Source of the DNA: Bacillus sp. CGMCC 1.16541
Lineage (GTDB): Bacteria; Bacillota; Bacilli; Bacillales; Bacillaceae_H
Length of the DNA stretch: 64,000 nt
Assembly: GCF_003184905.1 (NCBI RefSeq)
Contig: NZ_QFRU01000028.1
Coordinates: forward strand, 1-64,000
Reading direction: 5' to 3'
In this document: positions 1 through 7,410 of the stretch, piece after piece
Position numbering within the stretch: position 1 is the first letter of the stretch
Layout: every line of letters starts with the position of its first letter
Made by a program: the position numbers and the translations under genes
Notes under the pieces: generated by a model
The model's input: only the letters and a program-made list of their open reading frames with translations
The model's database searches: none
What the model was told of the DNA's origin: nothing

Positions 1-11
1 ACAACGCTTAG

Positions 12-182
12 GGATTCACTAGGTCAAATGTCGAAAAAGAAAATCATTTATATATAGCAGCACAAGCAACTGTAGAAGATCGTGCAAAAATGAAAGGTTA
101 CTTTATGAAAAGTTGTGAACTTGAATACCTGTTTTGGGAGATGGCTTATAAACAAGAGAAGTGGCTATTTTCAAAGACTTAA
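12..182 (+). pseudogene. C-terminal fragment of a TenA/thiaminase-II-like protein
   Basis: The reading frame ending at the TAA at 180-182 encodes a tail containing EDRAKMKGYFMKSCELEY followed by LFWEMAYKQEKW. This resembles the last helices of TenA (thiaminase II, thiamin salvage), where a YEYMFWDMAY-type motif is typical. The frame is closed by an in-frame TAG at 9-11, and no start or catalytic region is visible. It is therefore either a decayed remnant or the frameshifted end of a gene lying mostly outside the window. Assignment rests on motif memory only. Confidence 0.45.
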
Positions 183-207
183 GCGCCGATTTAACGAGCA
201 AATCCTC

Positions 208-236
208 TTGCACTTCGTTTATAAATTTGTTAAATT
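208..236 (+). promoter_or_regulatory. Predicted sigma-A promoter of first cold-shock gene
   Basis: TTGCAC (208-213) and TAAATT (231-236) are separated by 17 bases. Transcription would start near 243 and give a leader of about 128 bases before the csp start codon. That is the long 5' UTR expected of cold-shock mRNAs and close to the leader length of the second csp gene in this window. Confidence 0.5.
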
Positions 237-317
237 AAAGGTACTTATTTTTGTTCCAACATGATTGAAAGAAGAAACATGTTTTACTACGTTTTTCGTC
301 TTAACAGATTATGCAGA

Positions 318-361
318 GCAAGAATAGTAATATATTTGTGGATAGTTTTCCACATAGGAGG
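318..361 (+). promoter_or_regulatory. Conserved csp leader RNA element with hairpin upstream of the RBS
   Basis: The leader carries GCAAGAATAGTAATA followed by a hairpin, GTGG-atagtttt-CCAC (338-353), that ends just before the AGGAGG ribosome binding site. The second csp gene (start 59022) has the same arrangement: GCAAGGGTAGTAATA, then GTGGAATAATTCCAC, then AGGAGG. Conservation of both primary sequence and position between paralogous leaders suggests a temperature- or Csp-responsive translational element. The function is inferred. Confidence 0.55.
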
Positions 362-370
362 TACATCAAT

Positions 371-568
371 ATGTTACAAGGTAAAGTAAAATGGTTTAAC
401 GCAGAAAAAGGTTTCGGCTTCATCGAAGTTGAAGGACAAAATGACGTATTCGTTCATTACTCTGCAATTCAAGGCGACGGCTTCAAAACTTTAGAAGAAG
501 GTCAAGAAGTTTCTTTCGAAGTTGTTGAAGGTGCTCGTGGACCTCAAGCTGCTAACGTTCAAAAATAA
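371..568 (+). CDS. CspA-family cold-shock protein
   Basis: This is a 65-residue single cold-shock domain (OB fold) that binds single-stranded nucleic acid and acts as an RNA chaperone in the cytoplasm. RNP1 (KGFGFIEV) and RNP2 (DVFVHYSAI) are intact and the protein is full length. The start is the ATG at 371, because AGGAGG at 356-361 lies directly upstream; an in-frame ATG at 311 lies inside the leader and has no ribosome binding site. The gene is monocistronic, with its own promoter, long leader and terminator. It is a paralogue of the csp gene at 59022; which of CspB/CspC/CspD it corresponds to cannot be decided. Confidence 0.95.
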   Translation: MLQGKVKWFNAEKGFGFIEVEGQNDVFVHYSAIQGDGFKTLEEGQEVSFEVVEGARGPQAANVQK

Positions 569-581
569 GCAGATACTTACA

Positions 582-610
582 AAAGACTCCTAGTTTAGGA
601 GTCTTTTTTT
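582..610 (+). terminator. Rho-independent terminator of csp gene
   Basis: The stem AAGACTCCTA/TAGGAGTCTT with a short loop is followed by a T run. Confidence 0.9.
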
Positions 611-640
611 ATACAATGATAAAGTTTTAGATCTTAATTA

Positions 641-693
641 AAAAGTCCCTTACTCATCGCCCTAAAAGTATGACTAAACGACGAGTAAGAGAC
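641..693 (-). terminator. Terminator of sspH-like gene
   Basis: The long stem gTCTCTTACTCGTCG/CGATGAGTAAGGGAC, read on the minus strand, is followed by TTTTT. It ends about 13 bases downstream of the sspH-like stop codon. Confidence 0.75.
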
Positions 694-705
694 ATTACAT
701 ATTAC

Positions 706-882
706 TTATTTTTCTTGTAGGTCTGCTACGTCAACCGTTGTTCTTTCTTCTAACGGACCTCTAGAATGAATCGTAACCGTTCCATCTTCATTGACTCCAT
801 CAATCCATACCGATTGATCGTTGTATGTAACTTTGATATCAGCTGATGATGATAAAATTTGCTTTGCACGCTTTACATCCAC
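706..882 (-). CDS. sspH: SspH-family small acid-soluble spore protein
   Basis: The 58-residue product starts VDVKRAKQILSSS and continues with KVTYNDQSVWIDGV, matching the SspH family (VKRAKEI...VTYNG.PVYI..V). It is a minor small acid-soluble protein packaged in the spore core. The chosen start is the GTG at 882, preceded by GGAGTGAG; upstream in-frame ATGs would add a segment foreign to the family. Expression would be expected in the forespore under sigma-G, from family knowledge. It is a single gene with its own terminator. Confidence 0.8.
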   Translation of the reverse strand: MDVKRAKQILSSSADIKVTYNDQSVWIDGVNEDGTVTIHSRGPLEERTTVDVADLQEK

Positions 883-945
883 TTTTCTCACTCCACTCTT
901 GTATGTAGTCAGTCTATTTTTTGAAACAATGGAACTTTTCATACA

Positions 946-980
946 TAAAAAAAGTGGATTCACATGGAACCCACTTTTTT
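946..980 (-). terminator. Terminator of aldehyde dehydrogenase operon
   Basis: The stem AAAAAGTGG/CCACTTTTT overlaps the last base of the aldehyde dehydrogenase stop codon. Read on the minus strand it is followed by a T run. Confidence 0.75.
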
Positions 981-2379
981 ACTTCAATAACTTTTTAATG
1001 ATGGCAATGTTTTGCTTTTCCGATGGATATCGAAAAGACATGTCGAATTTCGTTGTTTGTTTTAACACACTTTTATAATGTGAAAACGTTTGGAAGCTAC
1101 TTTCACCATGATATTGTCCGACTCCACTTTCTCCAACACCACCAAATGGTAAGTATGGTGTCGCTAAATGCATCAACGTATCATTTATGCATCCTCCACC
1201 ATATGAGATTGTGTTAACAATCTTTTCTTGAACAGCTTCACTTTCTGTAAATAAGTACAAAGCAAGCGGCTTGGGACGATTATTAACGAACTGAATGACT
1301 TCATGAAGGTTTTCATATTCCATAACTGGTAAGATTGGACCAAAAATTTCTTCTTGCATAACAGGTTTATCTTCACTTACATGTTGTAAAATCGTTGGTC
1401 CAATTTTTAATTCCTCTTCATTCACTTGCCCCCCCACCACAATGTCACCATCTTGTAAAAAAGCGTGAAGCCGTTCAAAATGGCGTTGACTCACGATGCG
1501 TCCATAACGATCACTTTTTTCAGGATGCTCACCATAAAAATCATGAATAGCTTTTTGTAATTCTTTGACTAACTTGCTTTTCACGTTTTTATGCACAAAC
1601 AAGTAGTCAGGCGCTACGCATGTTTGACCCGCATTAATTCCTTTACCGAACATGATTCGTTTTGCTGCCAGTTCAATATTCGCATCTTCATGAACAATAC
1701 ATGGACTTTTCCCACCAAGTTCGAGTGTAACGGGAATTAGTTGTTTGGCTGCTTCTTGCATAACAACTTTACCGACATTCACACTACCTGTAAAAAAGAT
1801 ATAATCAAACTTTTGCTTTAATAAAATTTCACTTGTTTTTACGCCACCTTCTACAACGGTGATAAATGATGGATCAAATACTTTGGCAATCATTTGTTCT
1901 AACAATCGAGAAACATTGGGTGTTAATTCAGAAGGCTTTAATACAACTGTATTCCCTGCTGCAATTGCTCCGACAACTGGAGATAACGCTAAGTTAAGCG
2001 GGTAGTTCCAAGGTGCAATAACAAGAGTAACACCGTATGGTTCAGGAATGACATACCCTTTTGACCCTACATGCGTTAATGCTGTTTTTACCTTTTTAGA
2101 TTTTACCCATTTATGAATATGTTTAAGGGTAAACCTAATTTCTTCTAACAACACGCCAATTTCTGTCGTATAAGCTTCCACTTCTGATTTATTTAAATCT
2201 TGTTTCATTGCATCTAAAATTTCTTGCTCGTGCTCTTTAATGACATTTCGTAATGTTTGTAGTTTTTTTATACGTTCACTTACATCTCTTGTTTTGCTTT
2301 CATAAAAGTAATGCTTTTGTTTTTCTACAAGATGTGAAATGACTGCTTCATCTGTTACGTAATATTGTTCATGATTCAT
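979..2379 (-). CDS. Aldehyde dehydrogenase (class 3-like, YwdH family)
   Basis: This is a 466-residue NAD(P)-dependent aldehyde dehydrogenase that oxidises aldehydes to carboxylic acids in the cytoplasm. The general-base glutamate is in TLELGGKSP and the nucleophilic cysteine in [11 protein letters not shown]. The length (about 460) and C-terminal extension match the compact class 3-like enzymes. The start is the ATG at 2379, with AAGGAGAGGAG upstream inside the preceding gene. The reading frame overlaps the end of the ArsR-type regulator, so the two genes form a translationally coupled operon, implying that the repressor controls this enzyme. The substrate is unknown; fatty or aromatic aldehydes are both plausible. 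Confidence 0.9.
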   Translation of the reverse strand: MNHEQYYVTDEAVISHLVEKQKHYFYESKTRDVSERIKKLQTLRNVIKEHEQEILDAMKQDLNKSEVEAYTTEIGVLLEEIRFTLKHIHKWVKSKKVKTALTHVGSKGYVIPEPYGVTLVIAPWNYPLNLALSPVVGAIAAGNTVVLKPSELTPNVSRLLEQMIAKVFDPSFITVVEGGVKTSEILLKQKFDYIFFTGSVNVGKVVMQEAAKQLIPVTLELGGKSPCIVHEDANIELAAKRIMFGKGINAGQTCVAPDYLFVHKNVKSKLVKELQKAIHDFYGEHPEKSDRYGRIVSQRHFERLHAFLQDGDIVVGGQVNEEELKIGPTILQHVSEDKPVMQEEIFGPILPVMEYENLHEVIQFVNNRPKPLALYLFTESEAVQEKIVNTISYGGGCINDTLMHLATPYLPFGGVGESGVGQYHGESSFQTFSHYKSVLKQTTKFDMSFRYPSEKQNIAIIKKLLK

Positions 2380-2704
2380 CAAAATTCTCCTCTCCTTGTT
2401 TTGTAAAACATTCCTCTTCGACAGTTGCTAGCAATGACTTTAATAAAGATACAGCATCTTCTAATGCTAGTGAGTAATAACGTTGTGTTCCTTTTTGTTC
2501 AATTTCGACTAACTTTTGATCACGCAATATTTTGAGGTGATGAGAAACGGCGGGCCTTGACAACGTGGATTCAGCTGCAATTTCGTTAACAGTCAGTGGC
2601 TCTTTTTCGGCTAATAATAAGATGATATCCTGTCTGGCTGGATCACTTAGTGCTTGAAAGACAGGAATACTTGCTCGAAATAATTGAATAGCTTGATCAC
2701 TCAT
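2369..2704 (-). CDS. ArsR/SmtB-family winged-helix regulator
   Basis: This is a 111-residue winged helix-turn-helix protein: [29 protein letters not shown], then the recognition segment [17 protein letters not shown] and the wing residues [13 protein letters not shown]. No obvious metal-binding CxC motif is present, so it may respond to a non-metal signal. The start at 2704 is preferred because AAAGGAG lies 7 bases upstream; an in-frame ATG at 2737 has no ribosome binding site. It is first in an operon with an aldehyde dehydrogenase and probably autoregulates through the palindrome at 2771-2804. Confidence 0.88.
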   Translation of the reverse strand: MSDQAIQLFRASIPVFQALSDPARQDIILLLAEKEPLTVNEIAAESTLSRPAVSHHLKILRDQKLVEIEQKGTQRYYSLALEDAVSLLKSLLATVEEECFTKQGEENFDES

Positions 2705-3026
2705 AACAGACTCCTTTTTTCTACTTTCTTCTATCATTTATACCCTATTTCTTTATTGATTATGTTGTGATGTCTAAATGTTTAAAAACTTAAACATTTA
2801 GACATATAGTAGCGAAATTTTTCACTTTCGTCAAACGCTCAAGATTTTATTACAATATTCACCAATTCATTACATAAAGTAAAGATTACGTCTAGTTTTG
2901 ACAACCTTTGTCAACAGGCAGGAAAAAAGAGGAATCTATGGTGAATAAAACAAACAAGCTACATACAAAGCTTTAATATGACAATTTATTAAGCTTTCCA
3001 TATAAAAGAGAGGATGGTGTCATTCT
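2705..3026. promoter_or_regulatory. Divergent intergenic region with long palindromic operator
   Basis: The region separates the ArsR-type operon from the divergent MerR-HTH gene. At 2771-2804 two perfect 15-base inverted arms (TGTCTAAATGTTTAA and its complement) flank the spacer AAAC. This is the form expected for the operator of a dimeric winged-helix repressor and sits about 70 bases upstream of the arsR-type start. A-tract-rich DNA fills the rest. The ribosome binding site of the plus-strand gene is AGAGAGGATGGTG near 3007-3019. Confidence 0.65.
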
Positions 3027-4106
3027 ATGGAGCACTATACAATTAAAACTGTATCTGATTTGTTACGAGTAGATAAACGCACACTAAAACAGTGGGAGGA
3101 TTATTTAGAGGGATACCTTAAAATAGAACGAATTAACAGTACTCGTTTCTACACTGAAGATCAAATTAACCTACTTAAAGATGTAAGAGAATTAGTCGAT
3201 CAAAAAGTAAGTTGGCCTGATATTCGTGAATACGTACAATTAATGATGTCAGACTCTTTACAGCAAGTTGCTACAACGGAAGATGTTGCAGAAGTAAATA
3301 AAGAAACTGAAGAAATAAACGAAGAAACTGCGCACGAAGCAAAAGAGTCCACACTTGAGAATGAACCAACAGAAACGTCTTTATCTTTATCAGATTCTGA
3401 ACATGTTCACGGTGAACTGCTTGAAAAAGCAAAAACGTATGAAGATGTATTTGCGGCTCTCGATTCATTTAAAAAAGATTTACTGTTTGAAATGCGCCAA
3501 GGCATTCGGAACGAAGTTCGGGAAGAAATTATTACAGAGGTAAAAAAAGAAATTGAAAAAGGCAATCATCAAACAGCTGAAATCGTTGAATCTGTGGAAG
3601 CGTTTATTTCTGAATCTTCTGAGCGAAATGTAAAAGAAGTTGCAAACATTTCTAAAAAAATTATTCGCACAAATGAACTTGCATTCGAAGAGATTGCGAA
3701 TGTAATGGAAGATATTACAGAACTATCCAAAGACCAAAAGGAAGAAACGATCCGTATCTTAAATGAAGTGGCGGAGTCTTCAGATGAATCATCAAAAGAA
3801 ATGCGATACTTATTAGATCGCTTTTCAAGTAATTCTACTGTCGCCATGAATCAAGTGAAATTCATGGTTGAAAAACTGTCAAATTCAGCGAATAGCACAA
3901 GCGACGAATTACGTGATTTAATTGATTCGATGAACGAAGAACGCATTTATTTCCTGAAAGAGATGGAAAAAGACCGTAAGATACACCGACAAAACATTGC
4001 AGAGCGTGAGCAAATGTTCGGTGAGTTTGTTCAAGGATTTCGCCAAGCAGCAGCTGCAGAAGCACAGCGTAATAATAAAAAATGGTGGAAACTTTGGAAA
4101 GAATAA
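3027..4106 (+). CDS. MerR-type HTH protein with long coiled coil (DUF3967/RacA-like)
   Basis: The 359-residue product begins with a MerR-type helix-turn-helix (YTIKTVSDLLRVDKRTLKQW, then RFYTEDQINLLKDV, residues 1-75). An acidic linker follows (about 85-135), then a long heptad-rich coiled coil (about 140-345). The C-terminus is the tryptophan- and lysine-rich NKKWWKLWKE. The layout recalls RacA, the chromosome-anchoring protein, and the DUF3967 family; the aromatic basic tail could touch membrane. The architecture is seen; a DNA-tethering role is inferred. It is a single gene with a hairpin downstream. Confidence 0.6.
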   Translation: MEHYTIKTVSDLLRVDKRTLKQWEDYLEGYLKIERINSTRFYTEDQINLLKDVRELVDQKVSWPDIREYVQLMMSDSLQQVATTEDVAEVNKETEEINEETAHEAKESTLENEPTETSLSLSDSEHVHGELLEKAKTYEDVFAALDSFKKDLLFEMRQGIRNEVREEIITEVKKEIEKGNHQTAEIVESVEAFISESSERNVKEVANISKKIIRTNELAFEEIANVMEDITELSKDQKEETIRILNEVAESSDESSKEMRYLLDRFSSNSTVAMNQVKFMVEKLSNSANSTSDELRDLIDSMNEERIYFLKEMEKDRKIHRQNIAEREQMFGEFVQGFRQAAAAEAQRNNKKWWKLWKE

Positions 4107-4120
4107 TACATTTATAAATT

Positions 4121-4157
4121 GATCATGCGGTATTCATCGAGTGAGTTCCGCATGATC
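4121..4157 (+). terminator. Stem-loop after MerR-HTH gene
   Basis: The perfect 10-base arms GATCATGCGG/CCGCATGATC lie 15 bases after the stop codon. There is no T run, so it may act as a weak terminator or a 3' stabilising hairpin. Confidence 0.45.
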
Positions 4158-4174
4158 ATAGTTCGGATTACTTC

Positions 4175-4303
4175 CTATCTAGGACGTGTTTTTTCCACTT
4201 GTTTATTTGTTTTGTTACTCGCAAGCTCTTGAGAAAGTTCTGTATTCGTTACACTTTTCACACTTTGTAAGCCTGCTTTTTGTTTACGATTTCGCTTTGT
4301 CAT
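4175..4303 (-). CDS. Small basic hypothetical protein (42 residues)
   Basis: A short frame starts MTKRNRKQKAGLQSVKSVTN and ends with a Q/N/K-rich tail. AGGGGG lies about 9 bases upstream of the ATG. The high lysine, glutamine and asparagine content and lack of hydrophobic segments resemble minor small acid-soluble spore proteins, but no family is recognised. It lies alone between the MerR-HTH gene and the intracellular protease. Confidence 0.55.
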   Translation of the reverse strand: MTKRNRKQKAGLQSVKSVTNTELSQELASNKTNKQVEKTRPR

Positions 4304-4638
4304 TGTTGTTTCCCCCTACAGCTTTTTAGAGGATGCTCCTCACTTTTACTATGTGCAAGGAATTGATTTTTACAATACGAAAAAATTGTTAATACCATCT
4401 CATTTCCACTTCTGCTATCTACAACTGTTTTTACGCCTTTCTGCCCTCACTTTTACGCTTCTACTACCTATGTCAGTACCTTCATTTATTTAACTATTTA
4501 TCGTTAAGCTATCTTCACTTACTCATAGGATTTTACCCTTCATATTCCTCGAGATTGAAGGATTTTCCGCCTATATTTCCGATAAAAAGACATGAAGTCA
4601 AAAAGTCCAACTTTTCTTTTTGACTTCACGTCTTTTAT
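4304..4638. other. Intergenic region, AT-rich
   Basis: Only the protease terminator (4584-4637) is recognisable here. Pyrimidine-rich plus-strand sequence fills the remainder, and no further coding potential is seen. Confidence 0.5.
4584..4637 (-). terminator. Terminator of intracellular serine protease
   Basis: The stem TGAAGTCAAAAAG/CTTTTTGACTTCA with short loop is flanked by AGAC/GTCT pairs and, on the minus strand, followed by T-rich sequence. Confidence 0.8.
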
Positions 4639-5604
4639 TTAAGCCGTTGTCGTTTGTTCACTTCGTTCGTTGACTTGCCTTGAACCACTTAATTTTAATA
4701 ATCCGTTTCCTTGATACTTACGACTGTAAGCTAATTTTACAGTATGCTTAATCATTTGTTCGTAAAGTTCAGGCTCTGTTAATGGCTTGTCCATCTCGGC
4801 TTCAAGTTTTTCGATTAGTAGCGCTGCAGCCCCTGACACATGAGGAGTAGCCATCGATGTTCCTGACAAAACCGCATATTCGTTCTCAATATATGTTGAT
4901 AAGATATCTTCACCAGGTGCAACTAAATCAATTTCATCGTTTGTATTACTAAAAGTCGAAATTTCTCCTTTTAAATTTACAGATCCTACTTGCACAACTT
5001 CTTTATATGCACCCGGATATGCATGTTCGTCTGTTCGATCTTTTCCATCTCCTTCATTTCCAGCTGCGCATATTACTAATATTTGTGCTTCTACCGCTTT
5101 TTTTATCGCATTGTGTAAAGAAGACTCATCCTCTTTACCACCAAGTGACATCGACATGACCCTTACTCTCTCTCCATTAGGCCCTCGCCAATTAATGGCA
5201 TAATGGATTGCTGCAACCACCCATTCATTTGTACCAAATCCTTCTTTTGACAATACTTTCAACACAAGAAGTTTCGCAAGCGGAGCGACACCAACCACAC
5301 CTTGTTCGTTTTCCATAGCACAAATCGTTCCTGCAACATGCGTTCCATGACCATTATAGTCATCATAGTTTGTTGGATCACCTTTATCATCAGACGTAAA
5401 GTTATAGCCATCAATAATACGCTCTTTTAAGTCTCGGTGAGCCATGTCGCATCCTGTATCTAAAACAGCAATGACCATTCCTTGCCCTTTGTAACCTTCT
5501 TGCCACAACACAGGGGCTTCAATAAGTTGTATACCAGGTGGTACTGTTTTTGTTGATGGCATAACAGCTTGTACACGATAAGGAATCAGTCCTACTTTTC
5601 CCAT
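4639..5604 (-). CDS. isp: Intracellular subtilisin-like serine protease
   Basis: The 321-residue protein has no signal peptide, and its N-terminus contains the LIPY motif of the short inhibitory propeptide typical of intracellular subtilisins (Isp). The catalytic triad is Asp49 (VLDTGCD), His86 (NGHGTHVAGT) and Ser250 (SGTSMATPH), with oxyanion Asn183 (AAGNEGDG). Isp degrades cytosolic protein in stationary phase and sporulation and is activated by propeptide removal. The start at 5604 is favoured because GGAGGG sits at 8-9 bases upstream; an ATG at 5619 is inside that ribosome binding site region. It is monocistronic. Confidence 0.93.
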   Translation of the reverse strand: MGKVGLIPYRVQAVMPSTKTVPPGIQLIEAPVLWQEGYKGQGMVIAVLDTGCDMAHRDLKERIIDGYNFTSDDKGDPTNYDDYNGHGTHVAGTICAMENEQGVVGVAPLAKLLVLKVLSKEGFGTNEWVVAAIHYAINWRGPNGERVRVMSMSLGGKEDESSLHNAIKKAVEAQILVICAAGNEGDGKDRTDEHAYPGAYKEVVQVGSVNLKGEISTFSNTNDEIDLVAPGEDILSTYIENEYAVLSGTSMATPHVSGAAALLIEKLEAEMDKPLTEPELYEQMIKHTVKLAYSRKYQGNGLLKLSGSRQVNERSEQTTTA

Positions 5605-5788
5605 TTTCTTTCCCTCCACTTTAGAAATTAATGAGTAAAAACGACATGTAATTCCATTTACCTATCTCTTTACTATGCCTTCTATCACAAAATTTCTTAC
5701 AATTCCGAAAAATTAATGGTCTTTTTTTCGTGGATTTGTATTATAATAAACTTGTAACGATTTTTTCCCATGATTGTTGGCGTTTCTG

Positions 5789-5923
5789 TTATAAGAAGCG
5801 CCTTTTCTTTTTAGGCTTTTCTTTTACCTTTAAGTCTTTTATGTTTTTTAGTCCAATTGTAATCGTTGTAAAAATGGTGGCAAGTAAAGCGAACAGTTGC
5901 AACGACTGCTCTAGCCACTGCAT
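5789..5923 (-). CDS. Tiny membrane protein, type-I-toxin/holin-like
   Basis: The 44-residue product starts MQWLEQSLQLFALLATIFTT, has one hydrophobic segment (about 9-24) and ends in a very basic tail (KVKEKPKKKRRFL). The ribosome binding site AAGGAGGTGATAC is near-perfect. The size, single TM helix and Lys/Arg tail match type I toxins and holin-like toxins of Bacillus, but no family signature is certain. A terminator-like hairpin lies immediately upstream on the same strand. Confidence 0.6.
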   Translation of the reverse strand: MQWLEQSLQLFALLATIFTTITIGLKNIKDLKVKEKPKKKRRFL

Positions 5924-5945
5924 GTGTATCACCTCCTTTTCTACA

Positions 5946-5986
5946 TAAAAAAGCCCTACACAGCTTGCAAAAGACTGCTAGGACTT
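5946..5986 (-). terminator. Hairpin plus T run immediately upstream of tiny membrane protein
   Basis: On the minus strand AGTCCTAGCAG pairs with CTGTGTAGGGCT and is followed by TTTTTT. Its T run ends only about 10 bases before the AGGAGG of the 44-residue peptide gene. It could be the terminator of the germinant receptor operon (stop at 6220) or an attenuator in the peptide's leader. Confidence 0.65.
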
Positions 5987-6219
5987 ATACTAATGAGATG
6001 AAATCTACATTGGTTTCACTATTATGACAAATAGGATAAATATGGAATACATGTCCATTAAATTGTAACATAATTTACATATATAAACAAGTTATTTTCT
6101 GAATTATCAAATTTAAATAAACTATCTCATTGTTTCTACACTCAACAATACATTCTATGTCCACTATGTAAAAATAGGACAACTTTTTCTACGTGATATT
6201 CGTAGCTCGTCAAACTTCT

Positions 6220-7410
6220 TTACGATGTTTGACCAATGAATATGCCTCGGTCAATTCCTGAACGGCGTATCTTAACGACCGCCTCAACATCTACTTTCAT
6301 CGTGGTAAACTTCTCATTCCACTCATCTTTCACCTTTTTAAAGCTTTGATAATCTTGTACGAACATTTTCTCACCGAATCCAAAAATATCTGCTCCATAC
6401 TCTTGCTGTGTTTTTTGTACTGTTTGTTCTACTTGAGTTGCGATATGATTTTGAGCTAATTTTTCAAGTTCACGATATGTCTCTGCTTTTCCTAAGTCTT
6501 TTTTACATGACACACTATCAATATAAGCTTCCATTATTAAATTCACTTTCGCTTCTGGCGTACCACGCCTATCCTTAACGTGTATCGTTGTATCATTGTG
6601 ATAAACTCGAACAGCAAAGTAATCATTTTTTCCACACGGAATCGTAAAAGTTGTTCGTTTTAATCGATCAGCTAATATTAAGTAATTTCGTGTATCTTCA
6701 ATATTGAGATAGCCAATTAGCTTCCCACCTTTAAAAACAGCCAATCCATCTGATTTCACAATAGCATCTAGCTTTACTTTTTGAATGTTTTCAATCGATT
6801 CGCCTTTTTTAGGAGAGCCTTCAATTACAACTGCTGCCGCAACAGGCTCTTTTCCTTGTGATAATAAAGCTTCAATCATATCTTTTAAACGAACGCCAGG
6901 ATCTCCTCCCCATTCCTTTTGAAGGGCTTCTAGTTGAGTGTTAATTTTAGTACTCGAAACTCGTTGCAATGGATAAGTCATACTTAACACTTCATCTGCT
7001 TCCGTCCCTTTGGCAATGACGATATTAAAATCATTACGAACTTCCCGATTGCGCTCTAAAAAATCAAAAAAGTCACTAACTCCTTCTTTTGCTATTTCTT
7101 CACTAATAACAACAGCTCGCATATGAGAGTAAATTAAATGCCGAGATAAACCTGTATTCATTTTTTGAGTAAGTTCTGCAATGTCATCTCCTTCTACTGA
7201 ATAAACAACAGCTGCTGTTGCGCTTCCTCCAGTTTTGGGATTTAATTGAGTCGCATTCACTCCTTCAACACTAATTTTATAACGACTATTCTCTCCTTTA
7301 TCCACAGCAAGACCGCTTACAATGGACAATTCGCTTAACTCAACTAAGTCCCAACATCCAGATAACAATGTCATACAACAAATAAGTAAACTAAGTACGA
7401 CTTTTCTCAT
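6220..7410 (-). CDS. Spore germinant receptor C subunit (GerAC/GerKC-type lipoprotein)
   Basis: The 396-residue protein opens with a lipoprotein signal (MRKVVLSLLICCMTLLSGCWD, lipobox LSGC at about 17-20) followed by the family signature WDLVELSELSIVSGLAVD. GerC subunits are lipid-anchored on the outer face of the spore inner membrane and are needed for receptor function. Its ATG overlaps the stop of the A-subunit gene (ATGA). It is last in the D-B-A-C operon; forespore sigma-G expression is expected from family knowledge. Confidence 0.93.
   Translation of the reverse strand: MRKVVLSLLICCMTLLSGCWDLVELSELSIVSGLAVDKGENSRYKISVEGVNATQLNPKTGGSATAAVVYSVEGDDIAELTQKMNTGLSRHLIYSHMRAVVISEEIAKEGVSDFFDFLERNREVRNDFNIVIAKGTEADEVLSMTYPLQRVSSTKINTQLEALQKEWGGDPGVRLKDMIEALLSQGKEPVAAAVVIEGSPKKGESIENIQKVKLDAIVKSDGLAVFKGGKLIGYLNIEDTRNYLILADRLKRTTFTIPCGKNDYFAVRVYHNDTTIHVKDRRGTPEAKVNLIMEAYIDSVSCKKDLGKAETYRELEKLAQNHIATQVEQTVQKTQQEYGADIFGFGEKMFVQDYQSFKKVKDEWNEKFTTMKVDVEAVVKIRRSGIDRGIFIGQTS

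Noticed and set aside
5730-5948. A 72-residue plus-strand frame at 5.7-5.9 kb.
   Set aside because: It has no ribosome binding site and is antisense to the better-supported 44-residue minus-strand peptide gene.
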